Below, piece after piece: positions 1 through 9,413 of a DNA stretch of 64,000 bases. Where the stretch lies: positions 620,001 through 684,000 of the forward strand of contig NC_088962.1 in the NCBI RefSeq assembly GCF_010111755.1, given 5' to 3'. The position numbers were made by a program, and so were the translations under genes. The DNA comes from Nakaseomyces glabratus (taxonomy: Eukaryota; Ascomycota; Saccharomycetes; Saccharomycetales; Saccharomycetaceae). A model generated the notes under the pieces. It was not told the origin of the DNA. It was given only the letters and a program-made list of their open reading frames with translations, and ran no database searches. Numbering within the stretch: position 1 is the stretch's first letter; each line of letters starts with the position of its first letter.

Positions 1-66
1 CAGGTCTTTTCAAGTGGTGAGATACATTTTATTGCCGTTGTTAAGTCTTCTGATATTTGCTTTTGG

Positions 67-79
67 TATATAAAAGGGG
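67..79 (+). promoter_or_regulatory. TATA box and STRE of PBS2
   Basis: A TATATAAAAG element about 45 bases before the PBS2 start codon overlaps an AGGGG stress-response element core. The TATA match is strong. Stress control through the STRE is an inference from the motif alone. Confidence 0.5.
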
Positions 80-115
80 CTGACTTTCATTCACGGAGGG
101 ACTCCTATTAAGAAG

Positions 116-2194
116 ATGGATAGAGTCAACAGGCATAGTGTAGCGAGTGTTAATGAGGCAATGGAGAGGGTGCGATTGGACAGAAAGAGCAGTAATGACA
201 GCAATCATAGTCTGGGAGGAGAATCTACTAGCAGAAGTGGAGGATCAGGTATTGGTGTTGCCCCCACTAGTGGCAATAATGGTACTGTGAAAAGAGCTAG
301 TTCAATGTCATCAAACTACAGTAACATAAATGCCTCTTTACATGCGCGTGTGAAAGCATTCCAAGAACAAAGAGGTCTACATAGGTCTAGCAGTTTGGGG
401 AAAGGAGATTCGGAAGAGAACATTGGAAACGTAGGTACAAGTATAAATCCTTCTCCTAGCCTCGGATCTATGAAAGACGAGCCAGTACCAGCGATTCAAA
501 AAATTGTAAATAAACCACTACCGCCATTGCCGGGTCAGAATAGTTCCTCGCTTACACCTTCCCAGGAAACAATCAATATGATTAGCAATGCTTCTCAACA
601 GGCACCAGATGGTCCACTCAATAATATTTCACCTGTTCCAGGATTTAAGGAAGCTATGGGGGGCAATGTAAGAAGAAATGACGGGCAAAATCTTTATGGT
701 TCTACAAGTCCCGCAGTAACAGCCTCGGCTCCTAATATGCCTGCTTTTAATCCAAATAGAAAGGCACCAAGACCTCCCCAAATTCCTCATAATACTGTGA
801 TACCAGCAAAACCTATGCAAAGTCTGAGTTCAAGAAGAGGTCTGAAATTACCGCCCGGTGGAATGAAACTGAAACTACCTTCAAAAGGTGACGCGCCAGC
901 ATCTATGCCAAGTACAGTTCCTGCAGCTTCATCAGTGAAACCGGTTGTTCATCAAGAATTTGCCGCCACTCCATCAAATAAGAATCACATAAAGAATAAT
1001 AACGGAAGCACTGAGGGTAAGAGGTCAAATCCAGGTTCCTTAGTGAACGCAGTTCAAACTACATCTATTTCATCAGCTAATGATCAGCAGGATACGGAAG
1101 GAACTGAACCAAAAAGCAACTCTAATGGTACTGGTCTGTTTGCAAACTTTTCGCGATATGTGGATATTAAGTCGGGCTCTTTAAATTTTGCTGGTAAGCT
1201 TTCACTTTCCTCAAGAGGTATTGATTTTAGCAATGGTTCTAGTTCAAGGATAACACTTGATGAGCTTCAATTTATAGAGGAACTGGGACATGGTAATTAT
1301 GGTACTGTGTCAAAAGTTTTACATAAGCCAAATAATGTTTTGATGGCAATGAAAGAAGTTAGACTTGAATTAGATGAGTCTAAATTTAGGCAAATTTTAA
1401 TGGAATTAGAAGTGCTTCATAAATGTAACTCACCATTTATCGTGGACTTCTATGGTGCATTTTTTATAGAGGGTGCTGTTTATATGTGCATGGAATATAT
1501 GGATGGTGGATCATTAGATAAAATATACGATGAAAACCCCGAAATGGGTGGTATTGATGAGCCACAACTTGCATTTATCACTAACGCTGTCATTCAAGGT
1601 TTGAGGGAGCTAAAAGAGGTTCATAACGTGATACATCGAGACGTAAAGCCAACCAACATTCTGTGTTCTGCCAAGCAAGGAACTGTGAAATTGTGTGATT
1701 TTGGTGTTTCTGGTAATCTGGTAGCTTCCTTAGCGAAGACAAATATAGGTTGTCAATCATATATGGCTCCTGAGAGAATAAAATCTCTGAACCCTGATAG
1801 AGGAACATATACAGTGCAGTCAGACATATGGTCATTGGGTCTAAGTATACTAGAGATGGCATTAGGTAGATATCCTTATCCTCCAGAAACATTCGATAAT
1901 ATATTCTCGCAACTAAGTGCAATCGTAGATGGACCACCCCCTAAACTGCCAGCAGATAAGTTCAGTGATGAGGCCCAAGACTTCGTGTCGTTGTGTCTGC
2001 AAAAGATCCCTGATAGAAGACCCAATTATTCTAATCTGTATGAGCATCCATGGCTAGCAAAATATCGTAGCATCGACGTCCAAATGGGGCCATACATTAC
2101 TAAAAGATTAGAAATCCGGAAAAGAATACTAGCTGAAAAGGGTGAGGACGGTCTTCACAGGACAGTACCTGCATTGCATAAAGGTGGTTTGTAA
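116..2194 (+). CDS. PBS2: MAP kinase kinase Pbs2 of the osmostress (HOG) pathway
   Basis: Dual-specificity kinase that activates the Hog1 MAPK; it acts as scaffold and kinase in the cytoplasm. The 692 residues match the size of the family. A long Ser/Asn/Pro-rich N-terminus carries a proline motif, KPLPPLP at residues 133-139, which corresponds to the known Sho1 SH3-binding motif of S. cerevisiae Pbs2. The kinase domain runs from about 385 to 655: glycine loop GHGNYG near 390, ATP lysine in AMKEV near 413, HRD at 507-509, DFG at 528-530, and activation-loop Ser538 and Thr542 in SGNLVASLAKT, equivalent to the sites phosphorylated by Ste11/Ssk2/Ssk22. The catalytic set is intact. It is followed by TRK1 in the same orientation, as expected from S. 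cerevisiae gene order. The start is the first ATG downstream of a good TATA box. Confidence 0.97.
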   Translation: MDRVNRHSVASVNEAMERVRLDRKSSNDSNHSLGGESTSRSGGSGIGVAPTSGNNGTVKRASSMSSNYSNINASLHARVKAFQEQRGLHRSSSLGKGDSEENIGNVGTSINPSPSLGSMKDEPVPAIQKIVNKPLPPLPGQNSSSLTPSQETINMISNASQQAPDGPLNNISPVPGFKEAMGGNVRRNDGQNLYGSTSPAVTASAPNMPAFNPNRKAPRPPQIPHNTVIPAKPMQSLSSRRGLKLPPGGMKLKLPSKGDAPASMPSTVPAASSVKPVVHQEFAATPSNKNHIKNNNGSTEGKRSNPGSLVNAVQTTSISSANDQQDTEGTEPKSNSNGTGLFANFSRYVDIKSGSLNFAGKLSLSSRGIDFSNGSSSRITLDELQFIEELGHGNYGTVSKVLHKPNNVLMAMKEVRLELDESKFRQILMELEVLHKCNSPFIVDFYGAFFIEGAVYMCMEYMDGGSLDKIYDENPEMGGIDEPQLAFITNAVIQGLRELKEVHNVIHRDVKPTNILCSAKQGTVKLCDFGVSGNLVASLAKTNIGCQSYMAPERIKSLNPDRGTYTVQSDIWSLGLSILEMALGRYPYPPETFDNIFSQLSAIVDGPPPKLPADKFSDEAQDFVSLCLQKIPDRRPNYSNLYEHPWLAKYRSIDVQMGPYITKRLEIRKRILAEKGEDGLHRTVPALHKGGL

Positions 2195-3447
2195 TAAACT
2201 GTAAGTTATCGAACGACAGACAAATTTACAAAAGGGTCAATTCTAGGTGATAGAACAGGGGACAAGTCATGGACATCAGCAACTAGCTTGTATGCTGACC
2301 AACTCCAATTAAATTGTTCTATCAAGTTCGAAATACATGTGGTTTTATGGATTATACTTCAAACTAAAGATGTTTGTATCTCGATAATCATGTCATTTAT
2401 CTTTTGTGCATACTATTGATTATGATCAAAGCATTGTTTAGCACAGAGAAATTATTTAATTTATGTATGCCTTGTTCAATTTTTTTTTATAATTTTTTAT
2501 ACTTATACATGCAATCTATTCATATTTCCAACTGTTTTTTTAATTCGGTTGTACTAGAAGGGCAATCTTACCTCATAGTAAGAATTTAGCTATCCTTAAA
2601 TTATAGGTCTTGTGTAAGCATTTTACAGCAATTTTTGGGCAGTCTGATAATTGATATTCAGCAATAATTGATTTCCACTGATGGAAGTTGATCAGCAATA
2701 AGGAGTTAGAGAAATGCATTGACGATGGCACACAAGGCATGAATAGCAACAGGTATACAGACGTCATAACGAGGCTTGGTCCACTGATAGTATCGCATCA
2801 CTTCCATACGAGTTGTTGTTATTTTAATGTTTTGGTGTGGAACACGATGCGCATCAGTTAGCAACTAGTGCTGTGATAAACAACATTTTTCGGTCCATTG
2901 ATACAAACAATTTATCGCACTGCAAAAAAACTGACGAAGTGAAAACCAGTGATGGCATACCGGGGTAATTTACTATTTATCAAATTTAATGAACATGACA
3001 TTTTAATATATTAATGCCATACCATTTTCTTGATCGGAAGTCTTAGTATAACAATTAAATAGGTTATTCTTTTGAGTTAAAGAGTCGTTGAGGGAGTGAA
3101 TATCTAGCAGAGGACACCCACTGCTCTCCATCCTCTTGTCTACATTTGCAGTTGATCTCTGTGGAAACGGATTCCATACACAAGAGTCAAAAAGTCGTGG
3201 ATACCTTTTTGTTTTCAAACTCACTTCTTTATTGTTCAGATACAAGAACGATTAGTTGAGATCTCAGCCAATTTCCTCCGGGTACAAAACAATTAGGATT
3301 TACTAAGCGATAGATATTATCCCTAAGGTTTTGCTCTTTGACTAATCTCAACTAAGACTTTCCATATCAAAAACAGATAGAATCTGGGAAGAAACTTTTT
3401 CTAATTATTATATTTGCAATATCTAAGGCAGGCATAAAAAGAATCAT
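2195..3447. other. PBS2-TRK1 intergenic region
   Basis: About 1.25 kb between two genes on the same strand, holding the PBS2 3' end and the TRK1 promoter. A CGGGGTAA sequence near 2961-2968 resembles a Reb1 site. Short open frames here have no coding character. I see no RNA gene or repeat. Confidence 0.6.
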
Positions 3448-6400
3448 ATGGAACTGAGGCGAAGACTGAGTAGAGTGCAAACTCTTACTCAATTCAACTT
3501 CTCATACAACAAGAGTTTTGGTCATAAATTCAGAGATTTCATAGCAAAAAGTGGCCACCATGTAAAGCCAATTCAAAAGTATATCTTTCCCAATTTTATT
3601 GCTGTCCATTATTTTTACATAATATTCATGACAATTCTGGCGTCTATTTTACTTTATCCTGTTAAAAATTTCAGTTATATCGATATTTTGTTTTTGGCAG
3701 CTGGGGCTACCACTCAAGGTGGTTTGAATACGGTTAATATCAATGAACTTACTTTATATCAACAGATGATAATATACATTATATGCTGTCTTTGCACTCC
3801 CATTGCAATTCACGGCACACTCGCATTTGTGAGATTATATTGGTTCGAGCGATACTTTGACAATATTAGAGATACATCCAAGAGGAATTATAAAATGAGA
3901 AGGACAAAAACAATCTTAGAGAGAGAAAAAACTGCGAGAACTCTTTCTAGGCTACGAACGAATACAACTATACCTATACATAAATCAAATCAAGAAAATT
4001 CCCAAAGATCAAATTTCCAAGAGAAGTTGTTTAGTGGTGAGTTTGTTAATAGAGATGAACAAAACTCAATCGAGAGCCAACAGGACGCCATGGATTCCCA
4101 AAGTACACAAAACAGTTTACCAACATTCAAAGGCCTTGGTCCAAGTAAAATTCAAAAAACAGCTAGTCCAAGATCACTAAATTCAACTCTACCATCTGGG
4201 TCTGTTCTTGAAGATGGTGAAAGTAGAACGCCATATGAGCAGCCAATTGACTACACTATACCTAACTCAAACCCAAACCTTACTGTTCCCGTAGAACGGT
4301 TTAAAAGGAGAAGGTCGAGAGATATATCTCCTCAGGATATGTACCGTTCAATTATGATGCTACAGGATAAACATTCTAATATAGATGATAACGAGGAAGG
4401 TCCAGCATTGGTAATAGGTTCACCACAAGATAGACAGAACATAAAACCAACTGTACAATCACAGTCAATGGGTCACAATGCACTTACACCTGTGCATTCA
4501 ATTTCAGACAAAGAAGTAAGTCCAAAACATGTAGACGCAAATGAAATAAATATGGGAATGAAAGTAAAGGATAAACATGGTAATCAAGGCCCAAGTCGCA
4601 GAAGTGGAAGTCAATCGCCCTCTAGCGAGAATGCATTTCCGAATGAGAATGATGAAGAGGAAAATTTTTCTCCTTACACTAATTCTCGAAAAATCAAACT
4701 AAATAAGCATCCTACAGGTAGGAATTATGATAACTCTTCTGATGACTTGAATAGTGCTGGTAATTACAATTCTGAAGAAGGATTAGAGGGTGAGAATGCA
4801 ACCCAATCAACAGAGGAAGTAAGTCCCTTAGATTCAGATGATGCTTATTCTGACGGTGATTCCCATGAATATGAGAATACAGAAGTGAATGAAGATTCAG
4901 ATTCAATTCAGGATATACAAAGTGGAAATAATCGTTTATATAGAAGAAGAACTGATCAGGAACGGAACCTAAATTATGAGTCGGAAGCATCTATCACACA
5001 GGATAATATCGAACGCCATAATAACGATTCAATTAATAGTGAGAACGCTGCAAGCGATGATTCCGAAAGTAATGGTGAAAATACAAATGATAGAAATGCT
5101 AGAACTCCCAACAAAGGAGGTGAGCCGAAAATTCAATTCAACATTACAGAACCTCCTAGGAAGAGAAGAACACAAAATTTTCATATTATGGAAGCCACAA
5201 GACCCAACATACCACATAATGCACATAAAAGAACATCAAGTAATTTATTTCTCAAGCAATTGTCCAAAGGTAAGCGGATACGGCATAATCTTAAAAGGAG
5301 ACTTTCTAGTGGACCATTTGAGAAAAATGAATCGCCATTTAATCCTTCAATAAAAAATGTGAACAAGCAGAAAGGTTCTCAGAAAGAGACTAATCAAGAC
5401 AACGGTGAAGATTACTTTGCAGACAATGAGAGTGATGACGATGATAATAATCCAGCCAGTTCTGACTACAATGGGCTATCCAAAACTGTATCATATAACA
5501 ACACTGAGGATAGAAAGCCTGACCCGGTAAGACTTACTATGGAGAGAGCGATGACTATGGATAATATAACACCTGAGGATCTCAATAAGTTAGCTCAAAA
5601 ACCTGACTTCCAAAAAATGGTATACAAAAATTGGAAAAGAAAACACAGGAAAAACAAGAAGAATAGAAAATTAGGATGGAATAAAAAATTTGATTTTGAG
5701 GACACACTACCCACCGTTTTTGACAGTCATAATGAGGGCCATCAAAGGACGATGTCTAATGATGAAGATAACGAAGACATTAGAAATGGTAATATTGACA
5801 GGTATAACACGATTGACTACAACGATGGTTACCAAATTGATCCCGACATGAATGAGGAGGGCTATTTTGGCGTTTCTTTTAATAATGACTACAATTTTAG
5901 TCGTCATCCTTTTTCTCGGACAATGAGTGCCAACTATCTGTCTTGGGAGCCTACAGTTGGACGTAATTCTTTATTTGTCGATCTAAGTAGAGCACAGAAG
6001 GAAGAATTAGGTGGTGTTGAATATAGATCGATTAAATTATTATGCAAAATTCTTGTTATCTATTACCTGGGCTTTCATATCATGTCATTCACAATGCTAC
6101 TTCCTTGGATTACTCATAAGACAAAATATAAACATATTGTAAGGGATGATGGTGTATCTCCAGGTTGGTGGGGTTTTTTTACAGCTATGAGTGCTTTTAA
6201 TGACTTGGGTTTGACACTAACTCCTGATTCAATGAGCTCTTTCAATCGGGCAGCCTATCCACTTATTGTAATGATTTGGTTCATAATTATAGGTAACACT
6301 GGATTTCCTGTATTATTGAGATTCATAATATGGGTGATGTATCACTTATCGTCAGATTTGTCACAACTGAGGGAGAGTCTGGCCTTCTTGCTGGACCATC

Positions 6401-7506
6401 CTCGTCGTTGTTTCACGCTATTATTTCCTAGCACCGCTACATGGTGGTTATTTGGAATTTTGGTAGGTCTAAACATTACAGATTGGATTTTGTTTATCAT
6501 TCTGGACTTTAATAATGTCGTTGTGAAGCCGAATCCCAAAGGTTATAGAGTTTTAATGGGATTGTTTCAAGCAGTTAGCACAAGAACCGCTGGGTTTTCT
6601 GTTGTCGATCTAAGCCAACTTAATTCTGCAGTGCAAGTGTCATATATGATTATGATGTACGTGTCTGTTTTGCCTTTGGCTATTTCTATTCGTAGAACTA
6701 ATGTTTACGAAGAGCAATCTTTGGGTTTGTACGGGAATGTAGAAGATGATGACTCAAGTGATTCAGATTATGAAGACCATTTAAGTTCGGAGGAAGAACT
6801 ATTAGCTAAAAATGGAGATAACGACGATGACGAAGAAACGCTAGACTCACAATATTATTCGAAATCCATACGCGGTAGAAATGATAGCGATGAAAGCTCT
6901 TCTAATGAAGGAGGTAGTAACTCTTCAGCAAAGAAGAGAAAAAGGACAGCCAAAAAAGAATCCTCCAAAGGTAAAAAGAAGAAAAGAAGAGTGTCTGAAA
7001 AGAAATCTAAATCGTTTATTGGTGCACATTTACGGCGCCAATTATCCTTTGATTTATGGTTTTTATTTTTAGGTCTTTTTGTTATCTGTATTTGTGAAAA
7101 CGGGAAGATTAAAGACGTTGCGAGACCTGCATTTAATGTGTTTCCTATTCTCTTTGAGATCGTGAGTGCCTATGGTACTGTCGGCCTATCTCTCGGATAT
7201 CCAAATACTTCGCAGTCACTGTCAGGACAATTTACTACTCTCTCTAAGCTTGTGATCATTGCTATGCTAATTAGAGGAAGAAACAGAGGTCTGCCATACA
7301 CTCTTGACAGAGCCATTATATTACCAAGTGACAGACTTGAACGTATTGATCATATTGAAGATTTGAAGTTAAAACGGACTGCAGGCCTACATGCAAGGCA
7401 TCAACCAAGGCCCGAAGACGAGAGGAAGAAATCAATAGCAAAGAAAAGTTTCAAATATATCAAAAAAGGTGGCAAAGGTTTATTATACCCAAGCAAATTG
7501 TTATAA
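3448..7506 (+). CDS. TRK1: High-affinity potassium transporter Trk1
   Basis: Plasma-membrane K+ uptake protein of the Trk/Ktr/HKT superfamily, built from four membrane-pore-membrane units. All four filter loops are readable: AAGATTQGGLN near residue 84, SAFNDLGLTL near 915, STRTAGFSVV near 1044 and SAYGTVGLSLG near 1240, each with the expected filter glycine. Between units 1 and 2 lies a hydrophilic cytoplasmic loop of about 700 residues rich in Ser/Asn/Asp/Glu. A second cytoplasmic insert before unit 4 (about 1095-1190) is acidic and then strongly basic. At 1352 residues it is somewhat longer than the 1235 of S. cerevisiae Trk1, mostly through the loops. TRK1 and TRK2 are paralogs in S. cerevisiae; the neighbours PBS2 and URA2 identify this copy as TRK1. 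Confidence 0.96.
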   Translation: MELRRRLSRVQTLTQFNFSYNKSFGHKFRDFIAKSGHHVKPIQKYIFPNFIAVHYFYIIFMTILASILLYPVKNFSYIDILFLAAGATTQGGLNTVNINELTLYQQMIIYIICCLCTPIAIHGTLAFVRLYWFERYFDNIRDTSKRNYKMRRTKTILEREKTARTLSRLRTNTTIPIHKSNQENSQRSNFQEKLFSGEFVNRDEQNSIESQQDAMDSQSTQNSLPTFKGLGPSKIQKTASPRSLNSTLPSGSVLEDGESRTPYEQPIDYTIPNSNPNLTVPVERFKRRRSRDISPQDMYRSIMMLQDKHSNIDDNEEGPALVIGSPQDRQNIKPTVQSQSMGHNALTPVHSISDKEVSPKHVDANEINMGMKVKDKHGNQGPSRRSGSQSPSSENAFPNENDEEENFSPYTNSRKIKLNKHPTGRNYDNSSDDLNSAGNYNSEEGLEGENATQSTEEVSPLDSDDAYSDGDSHEYENTEVNEDSDSIQDIQSGNNRLYRRRTDQERNLNYESEASITQDNIERHNNDSINSENAASDDSESNGENTNDRNARTPNKGGEPKIQFNITEPPRKRRTQNFHIMEATRPNIPHNAHKRTSSNLFLKQLSKGKRIRHNLKRRLSSGPFEKNESPFNPSIKNVNKQKGSQKETNQDNGEDYFADNESDDDDNNPASSDYNGLSKTVSYNNTEDRKPDPVRLTMERAMTMDNITPEDLNKLAQKPDFQKMVYKNWKRKHRKNKKNRKLGWNKKFDFEDTLPTVFDSHNEGHQRTMSNDEDNEDIRNGNIDRYNTIDYNDGYQIDPDMNEEGYFGVSFNNDYNFSRHPFSRTMSANYLSWEPTVGRNSLFVDLSRAQKEELGGVEYRSIKLLCKILVIYYLGFHIMSFTMLLPWITHKTKYKHIVRDDGVSPGWWGFFTAMSAFNDLGLTLTPDSMSSFNRAAYPLIVMIWFIIIGNTGFPVLLRFIIWVMYHLSSDLSQLRESLAFLLDHPRRCFTLLFPSTATWWLFGILVGLNITDWILFIILDFNNVVVKPNPKGYRVLMGLFQAVSTRTAGFSVVDLSQLNSAVQVSYMIMMYVSVLPLAISIRRTNVYEEQSLGLYGNVEDDDSSDSDYEDHLSSEEELLAKNGDNDDDEETLDSQYYSKSIRGRNDSDESSSNEGGSNSSAKKRKRTAKKESSKGKKKKRRVSEKKSKSFIGAHLRRQLSFDLWFLFLGLFVICICENGKIKDVARPAFNVFPILFEIVSAYGTVGLSLGYPNTSQSLSGQFTTLSKLVIIAMLIRGRNRGLPYTLDRAIILPSDRLERIDHIEDLKLKRTAGLHARHQPRPEDERKKSIAKKSFKYIKKGGKGLLYPSKLL

Positions 7507-7890
7507 ATTTCCCGAATATTTGGTTTTTTGAGCCGCTTTCTAGTTTACACAGCATTTGTTAAATTTTTTCGTTTCTACTATATACCAACATGCATACACT
7601 AATAAAAAAATAGCATATTCTTTAACTTTACTCTCAAATTATAAAAATTTGGTTCCGACTACTCAAGTGTGTACGATATTATAATAGAGTAACCGAAATA
7701 GTAGCCATACTACAGCGCAATTGCTTTCAGGAAATCTACTATGTAACTATGCGGCTATTAGATGAAGACATCATTACAATGAGATGGATGACTATACAGG
7801 AACAAGAACAGAAGTCATCAGTACGACTACAACTAATGGAATGATGTCACCGATACTCAATAGTCTTAACAAACACTGACAATGTCTTAC

Positions 7891-7897
7891 TTAGGGT
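7891..7897 (-). promoter_or_regulatory. Tbf1-like site
   Basis: TTAGGGT on the plus strand is RCCCTAA on the minus strand, the core bound by Tbf1, which in S. cerevisiae is enriched in snoRNA promoters. A single site is weak evidence. Its closeness to the RRPE and PAC boxes raises its interest. Confidence 0.35.
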
Positions 7898-7947
7898 TCC
7901 AACGAAAAGGACAAATTTCTATATATGGTAGTTTGTCCCTCTTCGCA

Positions 7948-7996
7948 TGAAAATTTTTCACTTTTCTAAAGAAATTGTCCGCCGGAAAATTTTTCA
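7948..7996. promoter_or_regulatory. Two RRPE-like boxes
   Basis: TGAAAATTTTTCA at 7948-7960 and GAAAATTTTTCA at 7985-7996 both match the ribosomal RNA processing element core, bound by Stb3 in S. cerevisiae. Two copies 37 bases apart beside a PAC box are typical of ribosome-biogenesis promoters. Confidence 0.55.
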
Positions 7997-8023
7997 TTCG
8001 CCGTTGGAAAAAGAAAACAGACT

Positions 8024-8034
8024 GAGCTCATCGA
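8024..8034 (-). promoter_or_regulatory. PAC box
   Basis: The minus strand reads TCGATGAGCTC, containing CGATGAGCT, a full match to the PAC core bound by Dot6/Tod6. It lies 27 bases after the second RRPE-like box and 13 bases before a TATA box. Confidence 0.6.
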
Positions 8035-8046
8035 TTTTTTCAAATG

Positions 8047-8054
8047 TATAAATA
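8047..8054 (+). promoter_or_regulatory. TATA box of an unassigned promoter
   Basis: TATAAATA just downstream of the PAC box points rightward. No start codon of a convincing gene follows within several hundred bases. URA2 starts about 1.36 kb further on. Confidence 0.4.
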
Positions 8055-9413
8055 CTAGTCAAATAATCAGGATGTTTAGACCTTGTTTCCAAACTTTTTA
8101 GTATTCTCTTTTAGTCAATGGTAGAAAAGAAACTATTTTTTACCTGTTCTAATTCTTTATCATATTGTTATTTCACTCTATTGTATTTCCTATTCAAAAA
8201 TTAAAAAGAAGTATCGTTTACTTGTTTTATTCGTTGTTACTGGAAGGTATACTATTATTTTATTTTCTATCACTTATTCTATGTATTTTTCTTGTTTCCT
8301 ATTCTTGCATAATAACACCAAAGCAAACCTCATCCATTTTGACTCTGTTTCATAAGGAAGTTTTTGAAAGTATCTACAGCTATACATATAGACAACTAGG
8401 ATAGAAGAAACATTGGCGACATCAAGTTTTTTCTTACTTTGAATTCAATTACAATTACTTTACTCGGATACAACTCCTCAGCAGATATCTTTTTTTAAAT
8501 CCTTCCTTGTCAGGTCAAACACTTGTAAGCTATCGCATTATTACACAATAGCTCACAAGAAAAAAAAGTATGTTTCTATTTTTCACTATATTTCTAACTC
8601 TATTGCATTTCCTTCCAGTTTAAGTTTTACCAAAGGTCAATTTCTAGCTACCCACCACCCCCACGGTTGAATGCAAGTACACACGAACCACTATACCGTC
8701 CTGAAAACGATTACAACGTTAAACTACAATGACCTTAATGAGGGACTCTTTCGTTGGTCCTAATCAAGCAAATCGAAATTACCGTCTATGTGAGTGGATA
8801 GTCATCTCCGTTGTACGGGGGTTTCTGAAGATAATCATCAAAGGGTCCCTAATTTCTTTTTTCTCTCGCTAGTAGCTTCTTTTTCATTGTCTCGAGGAAG
8901 AGTCTACCTTATAATTGAAAAAAAAAGCAATAATCAGCAGCATTATTGGCAATCGAGTAACCTCTGGATTTGGAATATATATTCTGAGACTATATCTGCA
9001 ACTATAAGAGAATATTGTCAGGTATACTGGGTCGAGATTGGTATTGTAAATAGTAGGAACTTGGGAAGTGTGGTTGATAGTTGGAAACACTAGAAGGAAA
9101 AACTGATACTTTCTCTCTTTTTCGGCCAGCTTTTTACTAACATTCTTTTCATACAGACATTATTAAAGACTGATTATATTCAAAATAAGAAGCCTTTCAA
9201 TTATCAATAGACTTTATCGATCAAGATAAACTACTCTTTCTATTAAAAACAAAATCTTATTGCACAAACTTCTTTTCTGGTGGTAGAGAAAAGTAGTAAA
9301 AAACAATAAGTTAATCAAAATCCAACAATCTATTAGGACCTAGTTTTCTGATAGTTATTGCAAGTATACAAAAAGAATAAAAAAAAAGGAAAACATACAA
9401 GAATATAATAATT

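Larger units (their letters stand above)
7507..9413. other. TRK1-URA2 intergenic region with an unassigned promoter
   Basis: Nearly 1.9 kb, long for a yeast tandem intergenic region. Its left third contains a Tbf1-like site, two RRPE-like boxes, a PAC box and a TATA box (listed separately). The right part holds a region that can pair with itself (8741-8850) and a perfect palindrome GAATATATATTC at 8973-8984. The final 300 bases are A-rich, typical of a 5' leader before URA2. Short open frames at 8165-8404 and 8794-9093 do not look like proteins. Confidence 0.55.

Noticed and set aside
8568..8618. A tiny intron (GTATGT, TTCTAAC, CAG)
   Set aside because: Only 51 bases long with about 29 from donor to branch, too short for usual yeast introns. 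No coding exons or known spliced RNA (such as U3) flank it.
8165..9093. Open frames of 79 and 99 codons upstream of URA2
   Set aside because: The first has no ATG, and the second has a composition and codon pattern unlike the neighbouring genes. Neither resembles a known protein.
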